From NCBI GenBank assembly GCA_934218695.1, contig CAKQDA010000008.1, positions 25,762 through 89,761 on the forward strand: a stretch of 64,000 nt of DNA. The letters run 5' to 3'. Position 1 is the stretch's first letter. Each line of letters begins with the position of its first letter. This document shows positions 55,194-63,566 of the stretch, one piece after another. The position numbers and the translations under genes are program-made. A model generated the notes under the pieces. The model was not told where the DNA came from, searched no databases, and was given only the letters and a program-made list of their open reading frames with translations. This stretch comes from an uncultured Succinivibrio sp. (lineage in GTDB: Bacteria > Pseudomonadota > Gammaproteobacteria > Enterobacterales > Succinivibrionaceae).

Positions 55194-55790
55194 CTAATTT
55201 ACGGGTTTTCTGACAATACATTTGTCAAATAGTTCTGTCATTAAAGTGTAATCACCTGCAAACGCATTGATTGATGCATAGAGCATCATTTTAGCATTGC
55301 ATCTTGAATAATCCACATAAAAGCCTGCAGGCAGCAACAGTTCTCTTATAAACTCTCTTTGAGTTCTGCCGTTGCCTTCTCTGAATGGATGAACAGCATT
55401 AATCTCTCCAAGGTAATAGGCGGCTCTTGAGGCAATATTATCTTCAGAACAGTCTTTGAGGTAGTTTTCTTCCCTGAGTTTAAAAAAAAGCTTCGTAAGT
55501 TCTTTTTCTATAAAACTTACGTCGCAGAATAACAGCTCTTTGGAGATGTTAACCATGCGAAACTGACCTGCCCAGGTATAGATATCCTGAAAAATATAGT
55601 GATGGATCTTTTTTAGGTGAGTAAGATCGAAGTTTCCTGAAACCGGTTTTTTTAAGAGGTCAACAATCCTTGCTGCTGTGCACATTCTCTCCAACTGAGA
55701 GAGGATCTTAGGATCATGCTCCCCAAAATTATTGATAAGAACTTCTGTTCCAGGATAGCAGTATACTGTGTCGAAGGACGAAGCTTCCAA
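55194..55790 (-). CDS. fic: Fic-domain AMP-transferase (toxin)
   Basis: Transfers AMP from ATP to hydroxyl groups of target proteins. The catalytic loop HPFREGNGRTQR near residue 133 matches HxFx(D/E)GNGRxxR completely, so it should be active. The N-terminal VYCYPGTEVLINNF and IHHYIFQDIYTWAGQFR are typical of VbhT/Fic class I proteins. 198 residues. The start is a TTG at 55790, 3 bases after the stop of a VbhA-like gene, so the two are translationally linked. Directly downstream is miaB. Class I Fic toxins can modify gyrase and topoisomerase IV, but the target here is not known. Confidence 0.92.
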   Translation of the reverse strand: MEASSFDTVYCYPGTEVLINNFGEHDPKILSQLERMCTAARIVDLLKKPVSGNFDLTHLKKIHHYIFQDIYTWAGQFRMVNISKELLFCDVSFIEKELTKLFFKLREENYLKDCSEDNIASRAAYYLGEINAVHPFREGNGRTQREFIRELLLPAGFYVDYSRCNAKMMLYASINAFAGDYTLMTELFDKCIVRKPVN

Positions 55791-55793
55791 AAT

Positions 55794-55952
55794 TCAGGCT
55801 GCCTTAAACTCTCGGGTTAGTTTTAATAAAAGCTCCTGATATTCTTTGAAGGTGATCCTGCCGTCAGCATAGCTTTTTAGCAGTTTTTCCTGTTCTTCAT
55901 TCAGACTCAGATTTTCCATTTCAAGAGTAGCTTTTACTTCGTCAAGTAGCAT
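55794..55952 (-). CDS. VbhA-type Fic antitoxin
   Basis: A 52-residue gene directly upstream of fic. It reads MLLDEVKATLEMENLSLN, then a helical part ending LLKLTREFKAA. Residues TLEMEN (9-14) match the inhibitory helix motif (S/T)xxxE(G/N), whose Glu blocks ATP binding by the partner Fic enzyme. The middle segment SYADGRITFKEYQELL resembles the VbhA-family pattern for helices after the inhibitory motif. GGAG lies before the ATG. Cotranslated antitoxin first, toxin second is typical. Confidence 0.85.
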   Translation of the reverse strand: MLLDEVKATLEMENLSLNEEQEKLLKSYADGRITFKEYQELLLKLTREFKAA

Positions 55953-56077
55953 ATAAACTCCGTTGGTTAATTCACATGCAAATTATATCAGAAAAGGGCA
56001 TAACAGGACATTGAAAACGCATAAAAAGTGCATTTTTAAGTGGCGAAATTGCTCAAATTCAGACTCACAGGAACAAA

Positions 56078-56112
56078 AAAAATCCCAGACAAAAAAAGAC
56101 GTCTGGGACTGG
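56078..56112 (-). terminator. Strong minus-strand terminator with no known gene before it
   Basis: On the minus strand TCCCAGAC and GTCTGGGA form an 8-bp stem, followed by eight T residues. It lies about 125 bases upstream of the VbhA-like gene, so it either ends a small RNA/ORF started within 56120-56720 or attenuates the fic operon. Confidence 0.8.
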
Positions 56113-56157
56113 ATGAGGTATGTGTGAACCTGTAAAAGTGTATTTCTACACTAAACA

Positions 56158-56226
56158 CTATGAATGCACATCAAAAACAAACTTGCTTGCGTTAAGACAA
56201 AACAGCGAAAATTCATTCACTGTCAT
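56158..56226 (-). CDS. Possible 22-residue leader or small protein
   Basis: Reads MTVNEFSLFCLNASKFVF then DVHS and stops. GAGG lies 5 bases before the ATG, and a strong terminator follows about 45 bases after the stop. It could be a leader peptide in front of the fic operon or the coding part of a short transcript. No homology is recognised. Confidence 0.25.
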   Translation of the reverse strand: MTVNEFSLFCLNASKFVFDVHS

Positions 56227-56721
56227 CTCAACCTCAAAAACAATGATACAGACTGAAACTTAGTAAACACTTAGAAAATCTGATTTTTATTTTTCAGGCA
56301 AAATTTTTTTTAGGTAAAAAGTCTGATCCAGAGCCTTTCTGTCGCAGCATATTAGTTCTTTTTAAGCTTTTTTCTTTGTCGAAATATTCAGAGTCTCAGG
56401 TGTATTCTGTTTTTTTTTTAGCTGAACAGTCCCATTCAAAATCAGTTTTATGAAAATAAATCTGCAAAATAATTACTTGTACAATATTTATTGATACTGT
56501 TGATTTGTGTTTTACACTTATTAAAAATAATAACTTATAAAACAGATAATTATGTGTAAATGTCTGTAGTAATATTAGGTAGGATATTCAAAATTTTAAT
56601 TATTAATGTTTTTACAAAAACTTATCTTTTTGCAGTTATAAATTAACAAATCCTGTAAACAGACTTTACTTTTAATTCTGACAATATTCACATAGTTAAA
56701 ACACATGCTATGGAGAAATAA

Positions 56722-57873
56722 ATGTCAAATTCAAGTCCCGATCTGTCAAGACGCAATTTTTTTAAAGTATCGGCAGCTGCCGTTGCTGCTGTTGGTGTGG
56801 CAAACCTTCTCAAACCTTCATATGCCGCACAGCTTAATATAAAAACGGTAGCCTTGTCTGATCTTCCAGAAGATCCTGAAGAAGTTGCAAAGTCTTCTGA
56901 TCTTGTACAGAAAGCCTGGGATTATCTGCTGTCAGAGATAAATTCATTACATGATATTTCATTAAGAGAAAAGGTTTTAGGCTTTTATCAGAATACTGTT
57001 CCCTCCTTTATGGAACTTTATCAGGACAGGACCGCAGTATCTGCTGTCTACAGAAAACTGTTGCAGGAAAAACTTGTTGATCCGTCATTAACCGACGAAG
57101 CTCATCTTTTTCCTCCATTAAAAGATTTAAGCTCCCGTCCGCAGCCTTTTTTCTCAGCTCCTGGCAGTGGCTACGGCAGTCATCATGCCTATCCTGGCGG
57201 ACTTGCAACTCATACAGCAGTAAATGTGGAGATCACCAAGTCAATTTTACAGACCTACTCTCATATCATGGATTATGAGTATGGTTATGATATTGCACTG
57301 TCAGGTCAGTTGCTTCACGATCTTGCAAAGCCATGGGTATTTCAGTGGAACCGTGACGGTTCCTGTCTGAAGGAGTACTCCATTGCAGGTACCGGTGCTC
57401 ATCATATCTTCTCAATTGCCGAAGCCATTTACAGGGGAATGCCTGCAGATGAGGTTGTCGCTCAGGCCTGTGCACATAATCATCCTGGAACTTCAAAGGA
57501 TGAGGAGCAGGTTGTATCCTGGATTAAGGCAGCATCTATCCTGGCTTCTGTCGATCCTGTACAGAGAGGTCTTCTGTCAGGTAACGGCAGAAGATTGCCT
57601 ACTCCTCACAGACAGGCAGGTTACCTCGTTCACTTGGGTGATCACGATTTCGTACTTTCTGTTCCTGCAGCTCAGCAGTCTGTAACTGTTCTCAAGGAAG
57701 TTGCTCAAAAAGACTACGGTATGAATGAAAAGGATCTTGAGGGGAAAAAATTCAATACCTTCAGAAACTATATCGCTTCACAGTACAGCTTCATGCATAT
57801 TCATCAGGCAATGTCAGAAGCTGATCCCTACCTTGCTGTAAAGGCTATTGCAAAGAAGGTTATCTCACAGTAA
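56722..57873 (+). CDS. Tat-exported HD-domain phosphohydrolase-like protein
   Basis: A 383-residue protein with a textbook twin-arginine signal (SRRNFFKVSAAAVAAVGVANLL, starting near residue 9), so it should be folded in the cytoplasm and exported by Tat. The mature part has an HD-type metal-binding core: SHHAYPGGLATHT near residue 154, GQLLHDLAKPW near 199, GTGAHHIFS near 225 and CAHNHPG near 251. The HHAYxGGLxxHT form recalls YhaM-type HD enzymes, which hydrolyse phosphodiesters. Substrate unknown; periplasmic location is expected. It lies 80 bases upstream of tatA on the same strand and is probably cotranscribed with tatABC. Confidence 0.82.
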   Translation: MSNSSPDLSRRNFFKVSAAAVAAVGVANLLKPSYAAQLNIKTVALSDLPEDPEEVAKSSDLVQKAWDYLLSEINSLHDISLREKVLGFYQNTVPSFMELYQDRTAVSAVYRKLLQEKLVDPSLTDEAHLFPPLKDLSSRPQPFFSAPGSGYGSHHAYPGGLATHTAVNVEITKSILQTYSHIMDYEYGYDIALSGQLLHDLAKPWVFQWNRDGSCLKEYSIAGTGAHHIFSIAEAIYRGMPADEVVAQACAHNHPGTSKDEEQVVSWIKAASILASVDPVQRGLLSGNGRRLPTPHRQAGYLVHLGDHDFVLSVPAAQQSVTVLKEVAQKDYGMNEKDLEGKKFNTFRNYIASQYSFMHIHQAMSEADPYLAVKAIAKKVISQ

Positions 57874-57916
57874 TCAGTTTTGTCTTAATTCTTTGTGTAT
57901 TAAAAACATAATCGCT

Positions 57917-57940
57917 GCCACAGGAGACTGTGGCCTTTTT
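57917..57940 (+). terminator. Hairpin (attenuator-like) between the HD gene and tatA
   Basis: GCCACAG and CTGTGGC form a 7-bp stem with a GAGA tetraloop, followed by CTTTTT. The tatA ribosome site AAGGAG begins right after it. It would lower tatABC transcription relative to the HD gene or protect the tatABC 5' end. Confidence 0.7.
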
Positions 57941-57953
57941 AAGGAGAAATAAA

Positions 57954-58157
57954 ATGGGTGCAATGTCAATCTGGCACTGGGCAATCCTGCTTTTAGTTGT
58001 AGCTTTGGTTTTCGGTACCGGAAAATTAAAAAACTTGGGCAGAGATTTGGGGACTGCAATCAGTGGCTTCAAGTCAGGACTTAAAGAAGATCAGAATACT
58101 GAAAATTCACAGGATCCGGATTTGAATGCTTCAAAACATGAAGGCCAAAAAGAATAG
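57954..58157 (+). CDS. tatA: Sec-independent translocase subunit TatA
   Basis: Forms the oligomeric channel of the Tat system. [20 protein letters not shown] is the N-terminal membrane helix; [20 protein letters not shown] is the conserved hinge and amphipathic helix. 67 residues. AAGGAG has a 7-base spacer to the ATG at 57954, which is preferred to an upstream in-frame codon. Confidence 0.95.
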   Translation: MGAMSIWHWAILLLVVALVFGTGKLKNLGRDLGTAISGFKSGLKEDQNTENSQDPDLNASKHEGQKE

Positions 58158-58164
58158 TAAAACG

Positions 58165-58653
58165 ATGTTCGGTTTTTCATTAGAAGAGTTGCTGTTGCTT
58201 TTTGCTGTTTGTTTTCTGGTACTAGGCCCCAGAAAAACAGTTGAAATGGCATACAGGCTTGGAATTCAGGCAGGAAAAGTAAAGAACTATTACGATTCAT
58301 GCAAAAGGGAGTTCGGCTTTGCCGATCTAGAGTCGGTAAAAAACTCTTTTACTCAGAATTCTGCTGACATGGTCATGAAGGTAAATTCCGTGTCGGCTTC
58401 TTTAAAAAATGCAATGAAATCAGATGCTGTCTCAGGAAAGCCCAGGGACTTGTGTTCTTATTGTAAGGAAAAGACTTCTTACACAGAACCACGTCATAAA
58501 CAGGCTTCTGAAACACACCCCTGTCAGTGTAATACTCCAAAAATGGAAGAGCCTCCTGATGAAGACAGCAGAAAATCTCTTGAATTGAGAATTGCCTCTC
58601 TTGAAGCTGAACTTGAAATTGTTAAATCAGGACTTTTGCTGATAAAAAAATAA
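58165..58653 (+). CDS. tatB: Sec-independent translocase subunit TatB with a cysteine-rich tail
   Basis: Partners TatC in signal-peptide binding. MFGFSLEELLLLFAVCFLVL is the membrane helix with the family Glu, then GPRKTVEMAYRLG. I start it at 58165, 7 bases after the tatA stop; an upstream in-frame ATG at 58126 would overlap tatA. The C-terminal region is unusual: DLCSYCKEK and HPCQCN give CxxC and CxC with nearby His, a possible metal site not seen in E. coli TatB. A coiled-coil-like end (LELRIASLEAELEIV) follows. 162 residues. Confidence 0.88.
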   Translation: MFGFSLEELLLLFAVCFLVLGPRKTVEMAYRLGIQAGKVKNYYDSCKREFGFADLESVKNSFTQNSADMVMKVNSVSASLKNAMKSDAVSGKPRDLCSYCKEKTSYTEPRHKQASETHPCQCNTPKMEEPPDEDSRKSLELRIASLEAELEIVKSGLLLIKK

Positions 58654-58693
58654 AAACCACAGTAATCTTCAGTTTGAATTTACAGATTTCATC

Positions 58694-59485
58694 ATGAAAA
58701 AAAGCAGTCTTAAAAGTAACAGTCACATGAAGTATGACAGCACTGTCTGCTCACCTTTTGTCGCCAATCTCTATGCTCTGCGAAAAACGGTGATCATGTG
58801 TCTTGCAGGGGTTGCTCTGTGCATCGTAGCTTTAGTTCCATTTACAAGTGATCTTTTTGAAGTGTCTTCAAGACCGCTTCTGTCAGCATTGCCTGCAGGA
58901 TCGAAAATGCTGTCTGTAGGAGTGATTTCTCCTGTTCTCGGTCCATTAAAAGTACTACTTTTCTGTGCCTTTGTGCTCTCTCTTCCTTTTACTCTGTATC
59001 AGATTTGGAAATTTGTAGCTCCAGCTCTTTACAGCCATGAAAAGAAAACAGCAGTTCCATTTGTACTGTCAGCTGTTTTTATGTTCCTTGCAGGAACTTT
59101 TTACTGCTACTTTGTGGTTTTTGGAGCACTGTTTCCTTTTATTGCTTCATTCGCTCCTTTGAGTGTGAATTTTGCTCCGGACATTGAGGCTTATATAAGC
59201 TTTCTTCTGCATATGTTTTTAGCTTTTGGTCTGGCCTTTGAAACTCCTGTTGCAGTGTTTGTGCTGGTCGCCAGCTCACTTGTGAAACTAGAACAGTTAA
59301 AAAGAATAAGACGTTATGTCACAGTCGGAGCCTTTGCTCTGTCTGCAGTGCTGACTCCTCCAGATATAACCTCACAGCTCCTTCTGGCCCTGCCTTTATT
59401 GGTGCTCTATGAAATGGGGCTTCTTGCAGCCTCCATCTTTCATTATGGAAAAAGAAAAACTCTGTTGCCTGTCAGAGCATCCTGA
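58694..59485 (+). CDS. tatC: Sec-independent translocase subunit TatC
   Basis: Core Tat receptor that binds the twin-arginine signal. Six membrane helices; LYQIWKFVAPALYSHEKK contains the conserved first-periplasmic/cytoplasmic-loop Glu (E103 in E. coli), and LTPPDITSQLLLALPLL near the C-terminus is a strong family signature. In the N-terminal HLxELR motif this protein reads NLYALRKTV, so the glutamate equivalent to E15 is Ala. 263 residues. It closes the HD-tatA-tatB-tatC operon. Confidence 0.95.
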   Translation: MKKSSLKSNSHMKYDSTVCSPFVANLYALRKTVIMCLAGVALCIVALVPFTSDLFEVSSRPLLSALPAGSKMLSVGVISPVLGPLKVLLFCAFVLSLPFTLYQIWKFVAPALYSHEKKTAVPFVLSAVFMFLAGTFYCYFVVFGALFPFIASFAPLSVNFAPDIEAYISFLLHMFLAFGLAFETPVAVFVLVASSLVKLEQLKRIRRYVTVGAFALSAVLTPPDITSQLLLALPLLVLYEMGLLAASIFHYGKRKTLLPVRAS

Positions 59486-59545
59486 CTTTTAACCATAGTT
59501 TCTGCATCTGAACAAGTACAGTCTGACGCTGTATTTGTTCTAAAG

Positions 59546-61525
59546 CTAATTGTCTTCAAAGATCCTGCTGAAGACAAAATGTCCAATCATATTGCCACCT
59601 GGGGTGGTGTAGTGGGTCTTGTCATAATACAGAGCCTTACCGTCAGAGGTTCTGGTCTTAAAATAGCCGTTTCCTAAATCCTGAGCTTCGTTTCTGTCAA
59701 TGAATTTAACATTATCAGTGCTGTCGGCGTATTTCTTAATGGCTTCATTGATAAGCTCTCTTCTGTATTCTAAGTAATCCTTTGTAAAGCGGCATCTGTC
59801 TGAAAGAAAGATGTGTTTGAGGAAGCTGTTCTGTAAATTTACCTTAAGGCAGTTTACGATGGACTGACTGGTATTGATACCCTGTCCGATGATGTAGAAA
59901 TTAAGTTTTGGATATTTTTTAATCTGTGAGTCAAAATCCTCTGTAAGCGTTCTGAGAAAAGCCTTAAAGTGCTCATCATTATCCTCTAAAGAGAATTCTC
60001 TGAGGAAATAGGTGTAGTAGAAATCCCAGCGGTTGCCGATTACAACCCTGTCTCCATCCTGCATTCTGGACAGGACGTATTTGTAGATCTTATAGAAGGT
60101 CTCTCTCTCTTCGTGGGTGGAGATGACCTTAACCTTATATCCTGAGAAATTAGGACCATATCCTATGGTTCCGTGCATAAACATGAAATACAGCGGTCTT
60201 TTGTTGATATCTCTTAAATAGTAGCTGTAGTGTTCACTGTGGGAATCGCCGACTACAAAGGTATGAACCTTTTCATTCTGATTTCCCAGCTTGTAAACTG
60301 GGACCTCATTTAAAGTCATCATGATTTTGGGTTTGTAGTTTGAGTCCTTTATGTTATCGAGAATCACCATCTTTTTCCCGTAGGGATCAATATATGGCGA
60401 GAGCAGATTTTTTCCATCCTGAAAAAGAATACAGGCAGAAGCTGCAAGACACAGAACATAAAGAGAGGCTGACTGAGACAGTTTTAGCTGTTTCTTTTCA
60501 AGATACAGGTAGGAAACAACTGTAAATAACGCAACAAGAACGGTGGCTCCTGATAAATGAATGAGTTTAGAACTGTAGCCTAAATCAAAGCAGAAGATAA
60601 TAACAGGCCAGTGCCACAGGTACAGAGAATATGAAATTCTGCCGATTGAAGTTAAAGGCTTAAATCCACAAAGAGAATGCTCATTGTGTGCTGCAAGGAT
60701 AAGAACTGTTCCAGTAACGGTAGTAAGTGAGGTTGAGATGTACCAGGCTGCGCCATTACTCAGAGCTGTTGTGAATACAGAATAGAGTATCAGAGCAAGA
60801 CCTGTAACTTCACATGCGTACTGTAAATATCTTCTGTGTTTAAAGATAAGATCATGTACTGCATCTGAGTAAAGACAGAGCACTCCACCCAAAATCATTT
60901 CCCATATTCTGGTGTGGGTTAAAAGATATCCCTGTCCGCCTTTTGAGAAAATGTAGGAACTTATAACAGACAGGACTAAGACTGCACACATTGCCTTTGG
61001 CAGGTTCTTTAATGAAAAGAGTTTTATAAGGAGCAGAACCAGAAGAGGGTAGATAAGGTAGAACTGTATGGTGATGCACAGGTACCAGGTATGCAGTAGC
61101 AGTTTTTCGGATGTATCAAGAGCAAAATAACCGCCTGAAGTGGCAAAACGGTAGTTGCCTGTAATGGTTAAAGCACTGATAACCTCCAGTGAAAGTTCTC
61201 TGTAGACAGAAGGAAAGAGAACAAAATATCCTGTAACGATACAGAAAGCACAGACAGCAATTAAAGGGGGCAAGAGCCTTAACAGTCTTCTTTTGTAAAA
61301 GGCTCCAAGAGAAAAACTGCTGTTTTTAAGTTTAAAGACAATTCCTGAGGTGATGAGAAAGCCTGATATGATTAAAAAGATATCAACGCCTAAAAAGCCA
61401 CCTGCAAAGGTGGTGATACCTGATGATTCAAATGATTTTAAAAGATCAAAAAAGTGGTAGAGCACTACCGCTATGATCGCAATACCTTTAAGTCCGTCTA
61501 TATCACTGCGGAATTTTGCTGCCAT
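59546..61525 (-). CDS. OafA-type membrane acyltransferase with SGNH domain
   Basis: O-acetylates cell-surface glycans (O-antigen, capsule or peptidoglycan-linked sugars; the substrate cannot be told). DGLKGIAIIAVVLYHFF at the N-terminus has the acyltransferase-3 His, with about ten membrane helices to residue 350, then a periplasmic SGNH domain with VVGDSHSEHY near residue 425 (nucleophile Ser) and YYDKTHYTTPGG near 640 (Asp and His). 659 residues. AGGAA precedes the ATG at 61525. Confidence 0.9.
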   Translation of the reverse strand: MAAKFRSDIDGLKGIAIIAVVLYHFFDLLKSFESSGITTFAGGFLGVDIFLIISGFLITSGIVFKLKNSSFSLGAFYKRRLLRLLPPLIAVCAFCIVTGYFVLFPSVYRELSLEVISALTITGNYRFATSGGYFALDTSEKLLLHTWYLCITIQFYLIYPLLVLLLIKLFSLKNLPKAMCAVLVLSVISSYIFSKGGQGYLLTHTRIWEMILGGVLCLYSDAVHDLIFKHRRYLQYACEVTGLALILYSVFTTALSNGAAWYISTSLTTVTGTVLILAAHNEHSLCGFKPLTSIGRISYSLYLWHWPVIIFCFDLGYSSKLIHLSGATVLVALFTVVSYLYLEKKQLKLSQSASLYVLCLAASACILFQDGKNLLSPYIDPYGKKMVILDNIKDSNYKPKIMMTLNEVPVYKLGNQNEKVHTFVVGDSHSEHYSYYLRDINKRPLYFMFMHGTIGYGPNFSGYKVKVISTHEERETFYKIYKYVLSRMQDGDRVVIGNRWDFYYTYFLREFSLEDNDEHFKAFLRTLTEDFDSQIKKYPKLNFYIIGQGINTSQSIVNCLKVNLQNSFLKHIFLSDRCRFTKDYLEYRRELINEAIKKYADSTDNVKFIDRNEAQDLGNGYFKTRTSDGKALYYDKTHYTTPGGNMIGHFVFSRIFEDN

Positions 61526-61556
61526 ATGATTATTCCTAGGCTTTTTTCAGTCAGAG

Positions 61557-62411
61557 CTAAAGCTCAGATTCTTCAAGATTCTTGTAATATTCCTGTTTTA
61601 AGGCAAAAGTGGCTTTCGAGTAGTCAATGATCTGCTTTAACAGTTTTTCTAGATCCTTATTCTTTGAGTAGTCAGCTGCTGCAAAATATTTTATTCTTTT
61701 GTCTCGGATAAGGGAGTGAACTCTTTCTTTGTTTTTAAGCTTCGGATCATAAACACCAATGGCCTGTCCACCAAGTGAGTTTACAAGTTTCATGCAGGGA
61801 ATATCTGTCTGGCTGTCACCGATATAGACAATGTTGTCAAAAGGAATTCTTATTGACTCTTTTGGAAAATAACGGTTAACGTCATTGTCATTGACGTTTA
61901 GAGTTCCTTTTGAAATTCTGAATAAAAACTGTGTTTTATTTGTAAAGTTGATATTCTGTGCCGGCCATACTGCATTGCCGTTTCTGTCATAGTAGAATGA
62001 ATTAGCGTAGATGGCTCTGAATCTGTCGGCAATCGAAGTTCCCTCGATCATTTCTTTGAGACCTGAAGAGATGATGTAATGCTCAACCTCAATATCGCAC
62101 TTTTTGCCGTAGGCATTGATCCTGTCAAACCAGGTTTCGACTCCCTTGTACAGCTGAACCTTAGAGCCAAACTCCTTTAATTTGTCCTTTTTGACCTGAA
62201 ACTTGCCGCGGGCTCCGTTTAACATCAGGTACATGTACGCCAGATTAGGATCCATGTCATTTTCAAGAGCAAGTCTTGTTGCAAGATCCCAGAACTCATC
62301 GACATTTTCATTTATCTGCTGAATATAGCCCTGAGCCTGCATTTCATAAGGGGTAAGCGTTCTGTCGAAGTCATAACAGATGGCAAGAATGTTGTTTTGA
62401 TTGTATGGCAT
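61557..62411 (-). CDS. HAD-family phosphatase-like protein
   Basis: 284 residues. Motif I CYDFDRTLTPYEMQ near residue 12 (DxDxT), motif II YIISSGLKEMIEG near 112, a Lys in NKTQFLFRISKG, and motif IV NIVYIGDSQTDIPCM near 195. Similar to phosphoserine phosphatase-like HAD enzymes; substrate unknown. It shares a near-identical ribosome-binding leader with the acyltransferase 31 bases downstream, so the two are probably an operon. Confidence 0.8.
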   Translation of the reverse strand: MPYNQNNILAICYDFDRTLTPYEMQAQGYIQQINENVDEFWDLATRLALENDMDPNLAYMYLMLNGARGKFQVKKDKLKEFGSKVQLYKGVETWFDRINAYGKKCDIEVEHYIISSGLKEMIEGTSIADRFRAIYANSFYYDRNGNAVWPAQNINFTNKTQFLFRISKGTLNVNDNDVNRYFPKESIRIPFDNIVYIGDSQTDIPCMKLVNSLGGQAIGVYDPKLKNKERVHSLIRDKRIKYFAAADYSKNKDLEKLLKQIIDYSKATFALKQEYYKNLEESEL

Positions 62412-62619
62412 ATGATTATTCCTTATTCTGTAGGTGAAAGCTTACTCCAAAAAGAGTTAAAAAAATTTGATATTCCTAAAAAAGAGCATTAATGAAACTG
62501 AAAATCTTAAGAGATAACTGCTTTTGTGAGAAAAAGACGAAAACACGGCATTCAGTTGGAATGTCATCAGAAAACATAAAAATTGAGTACAATATAACAA
62601 ATTTAATTTTGGAGAGACT

Positions 62620-63162
62620 ATGTCAAATCATGAGCCTGCAGAGCAGGATTATTTTCAGCAGTCAAAAGAACTGTCAGAAGAGCAGAAAAGACAGGGACAG
62701 ACTTTATATGATCCATATAAAAGTGCACCTTTGAGCATGAACGAAAGGATATATTTCAATACCTCAGTAGTGTATGTAACCTTAATCTCATCGTTCGTAT
62801 TTGCTCTTGTTATGGTTGCAAAACCATCCTTTTTCAGCGCATTTTTAGGTTTGCTCTGGGCTTTACCCGGACTTCTTGTTTTAACCGGTTTTTACCGTGG
62901 CAGAAGTAAAATGCGCCTGCGCACATTTCATACTTTTATTTTTGGAGCCGAACTTTTATTCCTGTGCTATATTCTGCTGCTTGTGGCAACTGCTGTATCC
63001 TCAGCAGAACTAAGAGACAGTTCTCTTTTGTATACGGCAGTTTATCCTGTGTTATACATTTTTTACGTACTGGCACTGGAGCTTGGGATCTTCAGAATTG
63101 TAAAAAAACATGAAGAAGCTTATTACAGTGAGAAATTAAAAGATCCACTAAAAAAATACTAA
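62620..63162 (+). CDS. Small four-helix membrane protein of unknown function
   Basis: 180 residues with a charged, Gln/Glu-rich N-terminus (about 1-45), four predicted membrane segments near residues 52-72, 77-95, 107-128 and 140-160, and a Lys-rich end. No motif recognised. GGAG precedes the ATG. It stands alone, divergent from the HAD gene and upstream of the tRNA cluster. Confidence 0.75.
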   Translation: MSNHEPAEQDYFQQSKELSEEQKRQGQTLYDPYKSAPLSMNERIYFNTSVVYVTLISSFVFALVMVAKPSFFSAFLGLLWALPGLLVLTGFYRGRSKMRLRTFHTFIFGAELLFLCYILLLVATAVSSAELRDSSLLYTAVYPVLYIFYVLALELGIFRIVKKHEEAYYSEKLKDPLKKY

Positions 63163-63311
63163 GCAAGGTCTATTCTTTTAAACATAAATAACTTTTAGAC
63201 TTAAAAAGTTTCATTGATGTTTTATGCCAGTCAAAAAGGTAAAAATGACATCCGTCTGATGTCTGTGATATGCAGGTTAGGAGAAACTATTAAAAAAGTT
63301 AATTTTTCTTG

Positions 63312-63339
63312 TTGACAATTTTTAATTTGTCCTTATAAT
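63312..63339 (+). promoter_or_regulatory. Promoter of the tRNA cluster
   Basis: Perfect TTGACA (63312-63317), 16 bases and perfect TATAAT (63334-63339), about 40 bases before the first tRNA. Confidence 0.88.
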
Positions 63340-63377
63340 GTGTCTCCGTTGTCGAACACAATTGAAAATACCTGTTT

Positions 63378-63453
63378 AGGGGTATAGCCAAGTGGTAAGG
63401 CAGCGGGTTTTGATCCCGCCATTTCCCTGGTTCGAGTCCAGGTACCCCTGCCA
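63378..63453 (+). tRNA. tRNA-Gln (anticodon TTG)
   Basis: Acceptor arms AGGGGTA and TACCCCT, anticodon TTG in GGGTTTTGATCCC, T-arm CTGGTTCGAGTCCAG and encoded CCA. Close to E. coli tRNA-Gln(UUG). Confidence 0.96.
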
Positions 63454-63481
63454 CTGTCATTTTGTTCGATAATGGAAATGT

Positions 63482-63557
63482 TGGGGTATCGCCAAGTGGT
63501 ACGGCAGCGGATTCTGATTCCGCCATTACCTAGGTTCGAATCCTAGTACCCCAGCCA
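63482..63557 (+). tRNA. tRNA-Gln (anticodon CTG), copy 1
   Basis: Acceptor arms TGGGGTA and TACCCCA, anticodon CTG in GGATTCTGATTCC, T-loop TTCGAAT and encoded CCA. Identical to the copy at 63701. Confidence 0.96.
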
Positions 63558-63566
63558 TAGATAAGT

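Larger units (their letters stand above)
55953..56721. other. AT-rich gap between the fic operon and the Tat locus
   Basis: About 770 bp between divergent transcription units. It contains a minus-strand terminator (56078-56112) and a small minus-strand ORF (56158-56226), both listed separately, and a weak plus-strand promoter candidate TTGATA (56491) and TACACT (56513), spaced 16 bases, for the HD-Tat operon. Nothing else is recognised. Confidence 0.4.
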
